A stretch of DNA of 64,000 nucleotides from Typhlomys cinereus (GCA_023101885.1 JALPQD010000215.1:1240001-1304000); one strand, 5' to 3'. Shown: positions 9,988 through 20,964, counted from the stretch's first letter. Notes: generated by a model from the letters alone, not told the origin. A program made the numbers and translations.

Positions 9988-11404
9988 AAGTGACTGTGAG
10001 CTGCTGCCTCCTGACCCGAGGCCGGGATGCAAAGTGTCAGCAAGGCCCACAGACGCCATCGTGGTCCACGGCTGCTTTGCTCTCGAGAAGCCACAAGTTG
10101 CTCTGAGCACTGGAGCCCACTGTTTGTTCTCCTCTCCCTGGCCATCCTCCTGCTTCCTTCCATCCTTCCTCCCTCTGCTCATCCTCTGAATGTCCCTACT
10201 GGTGTCTTAGCATTCAACTAGCACATGCTCATAGGCTTCTTTGAGATCACACCCCTCCCCCAAACCCCAAAGACTAGGCTGTTTCCTCCCCCTCTCCCTC
10301 CCCCTTCCCCAGCATCCCACCCACCTGCTGGCTGACGGGTCTTACATGGAGAGACCGGAAGGCCCGTTGTCCTGGCTCCTGAGCCAGCCCCTCCCCTGGA
10401 GCTGAAGCCCCCTGGAGAACTGCTGGGGCTCTTTAGGAATGAAGCCGCACCCCCCATCTCCTGCTAGACCTTATCAGCACACACAGCGCGACAGGGTCGT
10501 GACAGGGTCGGGGAGCAATAAGTAGAGGCCACTGCTGGGTTTCATGCAGCTAGAGGTGGGCTGATGGAGGAACGAGCTCACACACATTGACCGAAATATG
10601 GCGTGGGGCTTTTCAGTGGCTTGCGGTGACCTATTTGCCCATTGCCAGCTGGGCCTGGCAGCCCTGAGCCGTGGCTTGGGCCTGGTGCTCAGTGGGTGAG
10701 GCTTTGGAGTCTAGAGGCAAAGCCAGCCCCTCCTCCGGCTTCTGTTGTCCTAGCCTGGTACCAGGCACTGTGACTCAGTTTACATCCTGCCATCTTCTAG
10801 TCTAGGGTACCTGTTATGGATCAGGGACTGCGTATGTTTTGTTCACAGGGCATCCGCATTGCTCAGCCAGGGACGCAGCTTACACCAGACTCACAGGAAC
10901 CATCTGAGGGCGGATGAAGGCCTTCACTAGCAGGCTAGACCCTCTGCAGCCCATAAGGCTACGTATGATTGATCAGGAAAAGGCGTCTGCCTGAGGCTGG
11001 ACTCACACATAGAAGCCCATGAGCTGACCAGCATGAATTGCTTCCCCAGTCTCTTAAGTTTTAGAGGCTGGCAGTGCCGCAGCTAGAGTCCTGTTCATTT
11101 TAATCTGCTGTGGCCGGCACACTACCACTCCACCCTTTCCTGCTGCTCCCGCCACACTGGCTTCTGGAGTTTTCCTTCAGCACACCAAATAGGTAGTTAC
11201 CATAGGACTTGGTGCTGCCTCCCTTGATTCATTGAGATTTCTGGTCAGAAATCATCTGAGGACACATAGAACTGTATCTGTGCTCTGTGTTTTCTATAAA
11301 TTAGTTGATCAAATAAAAGCTAATATTAAAAAAATCACTTGATTGTCTTCCACTGTGCCCTAAGCTACATTCCACTTCCTCTTCTTCCCCCTCCCCAATT
11401 TTCT
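9988..11404. other. Unique non-coding DNA, 1.4 kb
   Basis: No gene recognised. Polypyrimidine bias at 10246-10320. A/T-rich end near 11290-11340 with 'aaataaaagctaatatt'. Frames up to 101 codons have no domain. Confidence 0.5.
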
Positions 11405-11515
11405 CGCTTTTGGTTTTCACGCTCTAGCCCAGCTCACTTTATAGCTTATACTGACTGTGAACTCATGGCTATCCCCCTGCCTCAGCCTCTCCGTGCTGGG
11501 ATTGGGACTATCTTC
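11405..11515 (-). mobile_element. B1-type SINE, diverged
   Basis: 'ctctagcccagctcact', 'tgtgaactcatggct', 'cctgcctcagcctctccgtg' and 'ctgggattgggac' are the reverse-oriented B1 blocks. The tail is poorly preserved. Confidence 0.6.
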
Positions 11516-11985
11516 TTCCCACTTGCCACTCATTCAGGTCTGTCCACATGTTCACAAATGCATTTGCTCTTCGTCCTACCTCCCACCAGAGCAGAAGACA
11601 GTCAGGGTGGGGACTTGGCTGTGTTCTGGTCCTAGCCGAAGGGTCTGCACAGCGCCGGGGCGCATATCAGGCTCAGGAAATCTTTATGGAGTGTATATGT
11701 GAGTTGATCTTTTGGGCTGTGTCTGGTTTAGCCTACTGGTTTCCAAAGAAGCAATGTCGTGTTCAGGTTCATGTTAGTTGTAACAAGGCGGCTCCCCGAG
11801 GTGCCGTAAGGTAAGAAAGCATGTTTATGTTCTCTCCTTCTTTCGTTCCTCCCAACTTCATGTGTGGCAGGTGGAGCCTCTATCCCACCTTCCTCAAACC
11901 TAGGGCTCAACAATAAAACGATGTGTCTATGAAAGAACTCTAACTAGGACATCTGGACCATCGGCCTCCAGGTTTGGTTTCTCTC
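11516..11985. other. Unique non-coding DNA
   Basis: No gene or clear repeat; 'gggctcaacaataaaacg' near 11900 is a weak polyadenylation-like signal without context. Confidence 0.45.
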
Positions 11986-12150
11986 CAGTGTCAATGTCCT
12001 TGAGTCATGTAACTTCCTGTCACCTTGGTTTCCTCACCACGGATGGGGAGAGGGTGTCCCTCCTAGGGTAGGGTGCGGGACAGTGGTGCTCATCTGTGGT
12101 GCTTAGAGAAGTGCTTGGCATGTGTGGAAAACTACAGATGTTGGCTATTG
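11986..12150 (+). mobile_element. MIR SINE remnant
   Basis: 'gagtcatgtaacttcctgtcac', 'ttggtttcctcaccacgg', then 'gtggtgcttagagaagtgcttggcatg' follow the MIR core and 3' order. Confidence 0.7.
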
Positions 12151-13639
12151 CGATGCCACTTCCACGTGGAGCTCGGGTTGAAACCTCCCTGCCTAGAGCT
12201 CCATTCTTACATTTGGCCGTCTCATCCACAGAGGTACATTTCAGGTGACACTTCAGCTGAATGGCGAGATTTGTCCTGGGAAGGCAGACTCATGCTCTGG
12301 GGGCTGGTGATTGGCTGGAGTCCAGTTTCCACTGGTCCATGTCCCCATCTGCCCCAGGAAAGTGCTAAGACCAGGGACGCAGAGTGAGAGGATTGCTGGC
12401 AGGATCCAGGCAAAGCTTCTCGGCTTGGCCTTTCTCGTGAGTTTGCAACTTCTACTGATGGTGTGAGGTAGGGATTGAGATGTGAGTTGCTCCCCCGTCG
12501 TCCCAATACTGTTCCGTCTTGTGGTGTGACTCACGAATTTTTCTCTCCCCCAGATGAACTATCCCTGCTCATCACCTCCCCCCAACCTCCTCCCCCACCC
12601 CCCCTCCACGCTTCCCATTCTCTAAGCATCGCTCGCTCGTTCCTCCTGCACGTGTCTTGCCGGGCTAATAGCTCATTTCTTTCCTCTGCCGCATTTACTT
12701 TCTACCCTGCATCAAGCATTGCATTGTGCCCTGGGGGATATGAGGTGCTGAGGAGGAGCAAGTGGAGAAGGAGCTGGTGGCCACCCCAGCTCCCAGCGAG
12801 GCCACGGACTGGTGGGGACAGTCGTCAGTGACACATTGAGCCTGTGAGGGATTGGAGGAAGGAAAAGCCTTCGCGTCTGGGAGATGCGAGGCTATGCCAC
12901 AAAGGATTCTGGGAGTGAACCAAGTTCTCCCCGAGGATCTGTGTTGCGTCGAGCCCTTCTGAATGTCTGGGAACCTGGTAATCAGGGAATGGGGGTGGGG
13001 GACTGCCATGTCTCCTGCTCCCTGTCTCTCAGAGCACAGGCCTGTGTAAGCTTTATTCATGTTTTTGTGTTAAATCTCTGGAGTTGGGGGGACATTCCTC
13101 AGAGACAAGGGACAGATGACAGTTTTCAATCCTCCTTTCACTTCCTTTCAGAGCTGGAAGGGGGGGAACTGTTCTCTACCTGTTGATGGTGGGTGTCTAT
13201 TTCCTAGTCATGCCCGAAGTCTCCAGTGGGGCCGTGTGCTCAGGGGAGGCCTCGGGAGGGGAGGCACCGGTGTCTGGACGCAGACAGGTCTCTAGGACCT
13301 CAGCTGTCACACATCCGGTTCACGCGGTGCCAGTTACCCAAGCTGTCGGAGGCCCGGCCTCCTCGTCCGAAGGAAGGTGCGTCCTAGCTACTCACAGGCT
13401 GGCTCTGAAGACACAGGGACCACGTGAAACCCTGTGAAAGCCCTGCCCCCGGTAGCCAGCAGGAGCAGCAGGACACGCTGCTTTCCTGTCCCCCAGGGCC
13501 TCGAAAGGCAGCCTGGTGGGAGGGGGAGCCACGGGACCACCGGGATTGGACTCTGGGGTTTCGCCCCCCTGAGCCCGCGTGCTCGCCTGCAGAGTGGGGT
13601 AAGTGCTCCTGCTTTTGAGGAATTCGGAGAAGATTCACG
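12151..13639. other. Unique non-coding DNA, 1.5 kb
   Basis: No gene recognised. A C/T-rich stretch runs from 12541 to 12620. Frames up to 121 codons on both strands overlap and show no domain. Confidence 0.5.
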
Positions 13640-14250
13640 GAGATGCCTCCTGTTGAGTACCTGCCATGTCTGGGAGCGGGCAAAGCTGACGGGCTTCAGC
13701 CGCGGGCTGAGAGTCTGAGCGAGGGCCGGGCGGGGTCTGCCGGCCACAGTAGCTGCTCAATGAGCAGGTAGCGAGCAACCGTCAGATTCTGGGCGCCGGC
13801 AGCCATCGGAGAGGAGGCGGAGGACGGCGGGCGGAGAGGGACAGGAGAGAGCTGCGGGTGGGGAGCGGGTGACGCCCGGTGGCTTCTGGAGGGGTGCCAG
13901 GACTCTGGGTCTCAGAGGCTGCCAGCCTCGCCCCAGCGACTCTGTCCTCTCGAGTCCTGTGGCTCGGCCTCTCCAAGGAGGGGCATCTGCCATATGGCCG
14001 CGTCGTCAGCTGGACCAGAACTGGGTGAAGCCCAGAGGCAGGTGGCCAAGTGTGCCCGCGGGGGCCTTCGGAGACAGCTGCTCCCCTGTCACAGCCCGGC
14101 GGCAGAGGCTGCCCCGACCTGCTGCCACGCCTCCTGCAGCCCTGTCGCCAGCGACTGGCTCACCCTTCGCAGGGAGACAGGTGGTCAGCTGAAGCCTCGA
14201 GGACCCCCCGCCCATCACGTCCCTGCTGGCCACCTGGGCTCGCCCGGCCC
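13640..14250. promoter_or_regulatory. Possible small CpG island
   Basis: GC-rich with CpG clusters (for example 13690-13745, 13790-13880, 13985-14160). CpG is otherwise scarce, so this could be an unmethylated regulatory or promoter region. The overlapping frames (up to 148 codons) do not resemble any protein I know. The observed/expected CpG ratio was not computed. Confidence 0.3.
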
Positions 14251-14440
14251 CCCAGTCTCAACCAACCAGAAAGAAGGAGCAGGAACAGAATGAGCTCTTG
14301 TCCACGATGTGGCCTGTCCCCCAACTCTGAGGGGAAAGGGGACAGGCAGATGGAGCAGCACGTAGACAAAGGACAGGACGCGGACCCACAGCGATACCCA
14401 GCTCACGCATTTCCTCCCCCCCTGTATAGAAGATCTGTGA

Positions 14441-15147
14441 AAATTCCCACAGCTGAGGCTCAGGTAAGCTGCCTGCTCACAAACATGGTGACCTGAGTTC
14501 TAGTCCTGGCAGCTTACGTGGTGGAAGGAGAGAAGGACTTCCAAAAGCTGTCCTTGAGTCCCACCTGTGTGCCATGACATGCGTCTCTCTCTCTCTCTCT
14601 CCTCCCTTCCTCCCATGCGTCTCTCTCTCTCTCCTCCCCTCTCTTCCTCCCTTACCCTCCCATGCGTCTCTCTCTCTCTCTCCTCCCCTCCCTTCCTCCC
14701 TTACCCTCCCATGCATCTCTCTCTCTCCTCCTTCCCCTCCATTCTCTCTCTCCATTACCCTCCCATGCATCTCTCTCTCTGTCCTCCCTCCTCCACCCTC
14801 GCCTCTCCTTCCTCCCTCTCCTCCCTTCCCACCCTCCCATGCGTCTCTCTCTCTCTCTCTCCCTCCCTTCCTCCCTTACCCTCCCATGCGTCTCTCTCTC
14901 TCTCTCCCTTCCTCCCTTACCCCCCATGCTCTCTCTCTCTCTCTCCCTCTCCCTACCCTCCTCCTCCTTCTCCCACTCTGCGTCTCTCTCTCTCTCCTCC
15001 TCCCCCTTCCCCTCCCTTCCTCCCTTACCCACCCATGCGTCTCTCTCTCTCCTCCCCTCCCTTCCTCCCTTACCCACCCATGCGTCTCTCTCTCTCTCCT
15101 CCCTTCCCTTCCTCCCTTACCTTCCCCAGTAAGTAAATTCACACAGC
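14441..15147 (+). mobile_element. B3-type SINE with expanded tail, bracketed by target-site duplication
   Basis: The head and body (about 14454-14577) show 'cacaaacatggtgacctgagttctagtcc' and 'acgtggtggaaggagagaaggactt', as in rodent B3 SINEs. The tail starts 'gccatgacatgcg' and, after 550 bp of tandem array, ends in the SINE-type A-rich terminus 'agtaagtaaatt' (15128-15139). Direct repeats 14441-14453 (aaattcccacagc) and 15135-15147 (aaattcacacagc) differ at one base and flank the whole structure. So the array lies inside one retroposon and grew after it inserted. Confidence 0.8.
14578..15127. repeat. Minisatellite, about 11 units of 36-74 bp
   Basis: Each unit carries CATGCGT (or CATGCAT), a (CT)n run, and a CCTCCC/TTCC/TTACCC block. 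CATGC-type anchors start at 14578, 14614, 14661, 14710, 14764, 14838, 14885, 14925, 14979 (degraded), 15034 and 15079. The + strand is almost pure pyrimidine between anchors. Frames of up to 199 codons (Ser/Leu/Pro on +, Arg/Glu/Gly on -) are repeat artefacts. Confidence 0.93.
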
Positions 15148-15874
15148 CTATGTGTGAGGTCAGACTCACATGAGGGAACCAAGACCCAGAGAAATGGAAG
15201 GGATCGGTCAAGATCATGCACTATCTCGAGGGCTGAAACGGACGTTCGACTCAGCTGTGCCTGGGCTACAACCCCTCGCTCCTCCTTTCCACTTTCTTCA
15301 CCTGAGCCATGTGGGTGGGGGAGGGGGTGTTGATGAAGATAAATCTTCTCGACACCACGGGATGACAGAGTCTTAAAAATTCTGACGCTTAAAATGTCGA
15401 AACATTGTGAGGTGCGAATCTCTCACGTTTGTGCTCCTAGCTCTTATACAATTGTAAAACATAAACAAAATTACCATGGAGATTTGGTGCTGCAGTCCTA
15501 CCAGAATTCAAGTAAGTAGTATCGATGGGACATGCTGGGGGCAGCGCCTGCCCCTGCTGGGGTCTGCTGGGGTCACTGTGGCGTTGCCTGTCATGGTGGA
15601 TACTGAACAAGGGCCTGTGTTATTTCTGGGTCTGTTTGCATTGTGGGTTATCTCGAGACCCTCGCTGTGACGGTTGCCGTAAACTCGTGTCCTCGCGGAC
15701 GCTGGCCCACCACGCACTACGGCTCCCTGTCTGTTTCGTGTGAGCTCACGACAAAGGCAGGCAACGTCCTTCCTGCCCCTTGGCCTGTTCTCGTGATTTC
15801 AAGTTCAGAGACTCAGTTCGTGAAAGAAGATAGTGTGTTATTTGGCTTTCTACCGCACAGATTGCAAGAGAGAA
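15148..15874. other. Unique non-coding DNA
   Basis: No gene recognised. CpG-containing stretch at 15660-15740. Frames up to 72 codons plus a longer one running into the next SINE; no domains. Confidence 0.5.
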
Positions 15875-16235
15875 ATTTCGTCAGTGTGTGTACGCCTATG
15901 CCCATATGCACGCATGTCTGCATACATGTGCGTGCTGGCGTGTACGCCCACGCAGGTGTGTGTATGCATGTGTGCATGTATATGTATGTGGTGCATACGT
16001 GCATGTATGTGTGTGTGCTGCACATGTGTGCGAGTAGCTGTGGAGAGCAGAGGAAAAGCTCAGCTCTCTTCCCTCAGGAGCCATCCATCTTGCTGTGAGA
16101 GACAAGTTCTCTCATTGGAGCCTGGTGAGGAGGCCAGGCACTGACCCCCGAGTCCAGGGACCCCTGTCTTCCCTCCATGCACCACCACTCTTGACTTTCT
16201 TTGTGGCTGCTGAAGGCCAAACTCAGTTCCTCGCG
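15875..16235 (-). mobile_element. B4/RSINE1-type SINE
   Basis: A TG/CATG-rich tail (15890-16030), 'ctgtggagagcagaggaaaag', 'tcaggagccatccatcttgctgtgagagaca', 'ttctctcattggagcctgg', 'ccatgcaccaccactctt', then 'aaactcagttcctcgcgcttg' (B-box side). Characteristic B4 order in reverse. Confidence 0.8.
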
Positions 16236-16239
16236 CTTG

Positions 16240-16590
16240 TGTGGTGTGATAGTTAATCCTGGGTGTCAACGTGACACACCCGGCATTAACTATGATCCAT
16301 GAGATCACCTGATGAGATTATCTGCATAATACAAAAAATAGCCCCAGATCCCTTTGGAACCTTCCAGTAGTGGATCAGATAAAAGGAGCCTCGGAACAGA
16401 AGACTGGAAGGAGACGAGAGGCTCTCCAGGCATCCTCTGTCCTCATGGGTGTCTGCTGTGACTCAGCCTGCCCGACAGCATCACCCAAGCCATGTCACCT
16501 CTGCCGTGAGAGACTGTATCTCCCCTGTGGAACCCTGAGGTGAATAAATCTCCTTTTCTCCCTTAAGTTGTTTGACTCTGGTTAAGAGTA
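16240..16590 (+). mobile_element. Rodent interspersed repeat with GTCAAC...GACA end (family unassigned)
   Basis: Starts 'gttaatcctgggtgtcaacgtgacac' and ends 'tgaggtgaataaatctcctt' and 'ccttaagttgtttgactctgg'. Similar ends occur at 27.1, 32.0, 34.4 and 59.7 kb here, so five or more copies share it. It resembles the medium-reiterated rodent repeats of the URR1 type, but I cannot confirm the name. The AATAAA near the end is part of the repeat. Confidence 0.6.
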
Positions 16591-17589
16591 ACCGTTACGC
16601 GTGGCAAGCGTTTTACTGCTTGCACCATGTCTCCGCCCCAAGGTTTGGTCCCCGGAGGCAGGAGATTTCAGACAGGTGTCCCTTGAAAGTGGGACATATG
16701 CGCCCCTCAGGTGGTGGCCTCGTGTGTGTTGGTCTTCTAAAGCTTAGATGCTGCCACTCTGAGTCTGTGTAAGCACCAAGTCGCACTCCTGCGTGAAGTG
16801 GCATGTTCACATGGAGGGGACGGTCCCTCTACAGACCCACAAGAGCCAGTTTTGCCACGTAGATTTTTAAGCAATTACCCTCAAGAGGAAAACACATCAG
16901 TGCACGTGCACCCTCAGTGCCTGAACCACAGTATTTTGGGGTGTTGTCGTAGACTAGGGGATCCTGTCCTGTCTTCTGTGACTTCTCTGGGTTTTCAGCT
17001 GGGCAGGCTGCAGAGGCCCGGAAGTGGACACTCACGCTTGCAGGCTGTCTGCAGCGGCAAAGGGTCTCTGTGAAACCTCGTGTGACAGGCATAAGAGCCA
17101 AGAGAGGTTGAGCTCTAGGACAGTTCATGGCTTAAATAAGCGACACGAAAACCATGTTCTTGGTGGAACTCAGAGAAGGCAGAAAAACTCGGTCCCATGG
17201 GGCATTTGGAGGTGAGACTGTGGTTCTCTCCTTGCTGTCAAATATAATCACACGTAGAAATCACCTCTGCTTCCCCTTGTCAATCCATAGTCCGCAGGTG
17301 TGGTGTGTGTGTTTGCAAATATGCTCAATTGTCTTCCTGTTTTAAGATCCATTAAACCAATAGGTTTCCAAGTGTGGCCAGGCAGTAACTTTCGGAAACT
17401 TGTCTGATATTCTTTACTCTAAATCTTCTGAGCCCAAAATTCTGGGGTGGAGCCCAGCAGCCCTCTGGGGTGTCACATGCAAGCTCGCCATTAAGAACCA
17501 CCCATCTCATGGGCGATGTCACACTTGGCACGCAGCAGCATGTAAGAGTGGAAATGTTGGCCGAGTGGGCCAGCCAATTCCAAACCCTG
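16591..17589. other. Unique non-coding DNA, 1 kb
   Basis: No gene recognised; frames up to 99 codons lack domains. Confidence 0.5.
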
Positions 17590-17755
17590 CCCCCCTGACC
17601 AAGCTGAGCAATCTTGGGCAGGTCTATTAACCTCTCTGTGCTTCAAGCAATGCCCACTTGGCTGCCGTGTTTGCAGGGCTGAATGGGAGCCGGGCACACA
17701 GCACTGAGCAAAGTGCAAGGCGGACAGCGAGCGCTCCGCAAATGTCACCTCCTGT
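17590..17755 (+). mobile_element. MIR SINE remnant
   Basis: 'caatcttgggcaggtctattaacctctctgtgcttcaa', a diverged middle, then 'cgagcgctccgcaaatgtcacc': MIR core to 3' end. Confidence 0.75.
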
Positions 17756-18434
17756 CTAATTGTCGCTGGCAGATGCGCGCGCCAACGGGCGTGCTTCACA
17801 TAGTTAGCGTGGCGAGTCATCCCTAAACGGTGACACGGCTGAAGCCCCAGGTGTCTTTAATTCGGTTCTAGTCAAGAAATCCTTCCAGAGCATCTACTGC
17901 GGGGCTGAGGGCAGTGTGTGTCCTAGAATGTGTGTATTTGAGGCGCAGGGAAACAAGCTCTAGAAACACAGGAGTGCATGCGTGGGACACACCCATCCAC
18001 GCGACACACTCGTCCACGCACACACGCTATTTAATTTTGGTCTGTAATAACACGACGCCCAGCTAGACATTAGAGAGGGAAGACACGCCGTTCCTCACTT
18101 CTCTGTCCATTCAAATCAGTAACCAAAGATGGTGGCCAGCACGACAGTGAATCCAAAGCAAGTCATATTCTCCCTCAGCGAGCTCCTGTTCCCTAAGATA
18201 TCAAGACTCCTAGAGACAAAATACTGCTGAGAAAAGACAGGGTGGGCAGTCAAGCCACCAGACCGCAGGGGGCTGCCTGAGTGAAGTTCACAGCCAGTGA
18301 GTGGTCTAGATGCAGAAAGGGGCTGACGGGTGGTTCTGTCCTCTCCCAACCCCCACCCCGCCTCAGCCCGCTGGCCTCGGACCACATGCAGCAGAGGACT
18401 GGAGCAGTGTGGACACAATCCAGCCCTGTCACAG
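17756..18434. other. Unique non-coding DNA
   Basis: No gene recognised. A reverse frame of 130 codons (18116-18508) has no recognisable domain. Confidence 0.5.
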
Positions 18435-18520
18435 TTCCTGTGTGGCCACACGTTACCACCGCATTTGACAGATGGGCAAAAGGAGGTGCCCAAGATTTGG
18501 CCTGTCAATGTCCCATCCTG
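18435..18520 (-). mobile_element. MIR remnant
   Basis: 'accaccgcatttgacagatgggcaaaaggaggtgcccaag' resembles 'cccattttacagatgaggaaactgaggc', the reverse MIR core. Short. Confidence 0.45.
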
Positions 18521-18667
18521 GAATGGAAGGGGCTTGTTGTATCTAACCCTCCCCCCTCAAGGATTTACACACGCTTAATGGTTGCTGGGAGGGAAGGAGC
18601 ATTTTCTCTAGTGACACAGCTCTGGCAAGCAACCCTGATGAAACTCATTAGGTCTCAAAATGATGGC

Positions 18668-18757
18668 TTCAGGGCTTGGGGGTGGTAGCTAAGAGGCAGG
18701 GCATTTGCCTGGCGCATGAGAGATTGCTGGTTTATTCCCTAGCGCAGCCGGGAAAAA
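18668..18757 (+). mobile_element. ID-type SINE
   Basis: 'gcttgggggtggtagctaagaggcagggcatttgcct', 'gcgcatgagagattgctggtttattccct' and an A-run at 18752-18757 give the tRNA-Ala-like ID order with a short A tail. Confidence 0.75.
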
Positions 18758-18844
18758 AATTACCTTTAGTGGGATAGGAGAGAATGAAGGGCCGAAGAAT
18801 CAGAAGGTGAATAATCCGAGTAATCAAATAGTGAAAAAAAGCTA

Positions 18845-19015
18845 CTGTTTAGTTGAGAGAGAAACTCACGTATACCATGGCACATGGGCAGAAGTCGGAG
18901 GACAACCTTGGGAACTTAGTTCTTTCTTTCCACCATGTGGGCTTCCAGGGATCCAACTCGGGTCACCCCAGATTTGCGAGCAGCCCCTTACCTGTCAAGC
19001 TACTTTATCAGCTCC
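18845..19015 (-). mobile_element. B3-type SINE
   Basis: 'gaagtcggaggacaaccttgggaac', 'ttctttctttccaccatgtggg', 'ggatccaactcgggtcaccc' and a degraded head near 18985-19012: reverse B3 order. The (CA)n tail is not preserved at the left. Confidence 0.75.
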
Positions 19016-19585
19016 AAAGAGCAAAATATAGTGATAAAAATGCTTTTCTTAAAAAAAAAAATCAAGTAGGAAGGGTCTAGTTGGGAAAAAGAAAGGGATT
19101 TAATTAAAACATTTAAAAAAAAAGGGGTGTAGAGAGGGAACCAGGGATAAGTACTCAATATGCTTGTAAAACTAGAAAAGTAAAAATAAAAAAAAGGGAT
19201 GTAGAGAGGTGAAGAAATTCACTCAAAGCCACCAGTTCACCCCAAGTTCGCAGGCTGTGTGACCGAGGACAGTTAGGATCAGTACCATTCATGGAGGCGT
19301 TTGGGGGCCAGGCTTGGGTTCATGACCTGTCACCAGGCGAGGAGATCTGGGGAAGCCCAGGGGAGCTCTGTCACCCAGGCAAGGTGTCTAAGCTGTCTGC
19401 GCCTCCACACGGGGCCAGTCACAGTGTCTCTGAGAGTCTTGCTGGAAAATTCTGCCTGTGCTGTTCCGATGGGCGACTCCTCCCTCCTATATCATGATGC
19501 CGCTTCTGGAGACTAGGGGATCCCCAAGGAGGGGCCTGTCTCAGCCTCCAGCTTCAGGTGTCTAAGGAGCCAGGCGTTAGGACAC
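19016..19585. other. Unique DNA with A-rich segments
   Basis: A-rich stretches at 19048-19062 and 19105-19125 and again near 19180 are followed by similar 'ggtgtagagagg'/'gatgtagagaggt' words (about 19125 and 19198), a possible small duplication. No gene recognised. Confidence 0.45.
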
Positions 19586-19618
19586 AGAGTCTTAACCCCT
19601 GAGCCATCTCTCCAGCTC
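19586..19618 (-). mobile_element. Lineage SINE head fragment
   Basis: 'gagtcttaacccctgagccatctctccagct' is the reverse A-box head. The remainder of the element is absent or unrecognisable to the left. Confidence 0.7.
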
Positions 19619-20095
19619 AGGCCCAGGTTTCGGAATTCTAAACTTTTGGCTCATTCCCAAATGATGTAGCCTGAGAAGGCAGGGAATCTGTGTGAGAGGC
19701 AAAGCTTGAGGCAGACCAGGGCTTCTGGCACCTTCTCATCACTTCCCGGATGGGGCTGCAGGCATGGCCACTGTGTCCGGGGCTCCCCAAGCCTATAGCG
19801 ATCCCAGGGGAGGCGCACACAGCTTCTTTCTCTGGGGTTGGGTGTTGGTCCTTAGCACTCAGCTGGAGGGTGAGAGTCAGGTCTGCAGGGATGGCCACGC
19901 ACAACGGCTTATCCCACCCCTGGGGGGGGCAGCTGTCCCTTCGTCTTGCTGGCTTTGCTCTGACTCTGTTGCTAGGACCCCAGGCTTTCAGGGAGGGGTA
20001 CCCCTGGGCTAATGGACCCTGAGGTCTCCTTCTGGGGCAACCTGCATCACTAGGTTTTGTGCCATCCTTAGTATGGGACTGGGGTGCATTTCAGG
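19619..20095. other. Unique non-coding DNA
   Basis: Overlapping frames of 82-90 codons without recognisable domain. No repeat seen. Confidence 0.5.
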
Positions 20096-20398
20096 GCTGG
20101 GGAGATGGCTCAGGGGTTAAAGCCTTTGTTTGCCTCACAAGCAGAAAGATCTGAGTTCAGATCCCCAGATCCCATGGAAAAACACTGGTCAGGAGTGGTG
20201 GGCAGGAGTGGTGGGCAGGAGTGGCGGCCGCCTGCGACTCCCGCCGTGGAAGGCAGCGTCTGAGAATCTCCAGAGCAGGCCGGCTAGCACACTCGCCCTA
20301 ATGGCACGCTCTGGGCTTGATTACAGACCCAGGCTCAAAAGAGTGAGGTGGAAGAGCGATGGAGGATGATTCTGAATGCTACCCTTGGGTCTCCACAG

Positions 20399-20434
<36 letters not shown>
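20096..20434 (+). mobile_element. B4/RSINE1-like SINE with internal triplication and (CA)n tail
   Basis: Head 'gggctggggagatggctcaggggttaaag', B box 'ctgagttcagatcc', then B4-like 'gagaatctccagagcaggcc', 'ggctcaaaagagtgaggtgg', 'agcgatggaggatgattctg', 'gggtctccacaggc' and (AC)n at 20400-20433, continuing as a looser AC-rich tract to about 20545. The head is closest to the lineage SINE but the body is B4-like, so this may be a chimera. Confidence 0.75.
20190..20228. repeat. 13-bp tandem triplication inside a SINE
   Basis: Units 20190-20202 and 20203-20215 are identical ('caggagtggtggg'); 20216-20228 is the same with two changes. It lies at the head/body junction of the SINE. Confidence 0.92.
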
Positions 20435-20436
<2 letters not shown>

Positions 20437-20639
20437 ACGCACACACGCATGCACACTAGTACTCTCATCTACATACGTGCACACCCATGCACATCCACCC
20501 ACATGCAAACACATAGGTACATCATGCACCCCATACACACAGACATGAAAGAAAAAAGATTAAGCTCAAGTCCATTCTTGACCCGGAGCAAAGAGCAATG
20601 GAGAGAGAGTCCTGCATCTCATCCTGGCTTCTCCAGCTC

Positions 20640-20700
20640 ACTTCCTGTGTGATTCTGGGCCAGTTCCATCCCATCTCTGGGACGCAGTTCAGTTAAGGAT
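20640..20700 (+). mobile_element. MIR core fragment
   Basis: 'cttcctgtgtgattctgggcc' and 'catctctgggacgcagttcag' resemble 'agctgtgtgaccttgggcaa...cctctctgtgcctcagtt'. Confidence 0.55.
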
Positions 20701-20964
20701 CATTTGGACACCCCATTGTGCTTTGAGGCTGTCAACCTGTCTGTGCACCTCGCTGGGAAGGTTCTGGTACCTCGTGTTGGCCTAGGTCAGTGTCCCCAGG
20801 GTATAGATGGCACCCCCACATACTCTGGTCCCCTGACACTGCTCGCTGCATGAACAGCTTCTTCAAGCACGCTGGGGGCGGCTCGGGTCAGCTGGGGAGC
20901 CCCTGGCCGCCCAGTCCTCCCCAGGGGCCGTGCCGCCAGGTTTTGTCTGACTCGATCAAAGCGC

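Noticed and set aside
14441..15147. CRISPR array
   Set aside because: Regular repeats, but units are variable, low-complexity and lack unique spacers; the genome is mammalian.
14567..15173. Frames of 156-199 codons on + and 113-141 on -
   Set aside because: All come from the 36-74 bp minisatellite in the B3 SINE tail.
18668..18757. tRNA gene
   Set aside because: The A- and B-box-like words belong to an ID SINE; no cloverleaf with an anticodon arm is formed, and an A tail follows.
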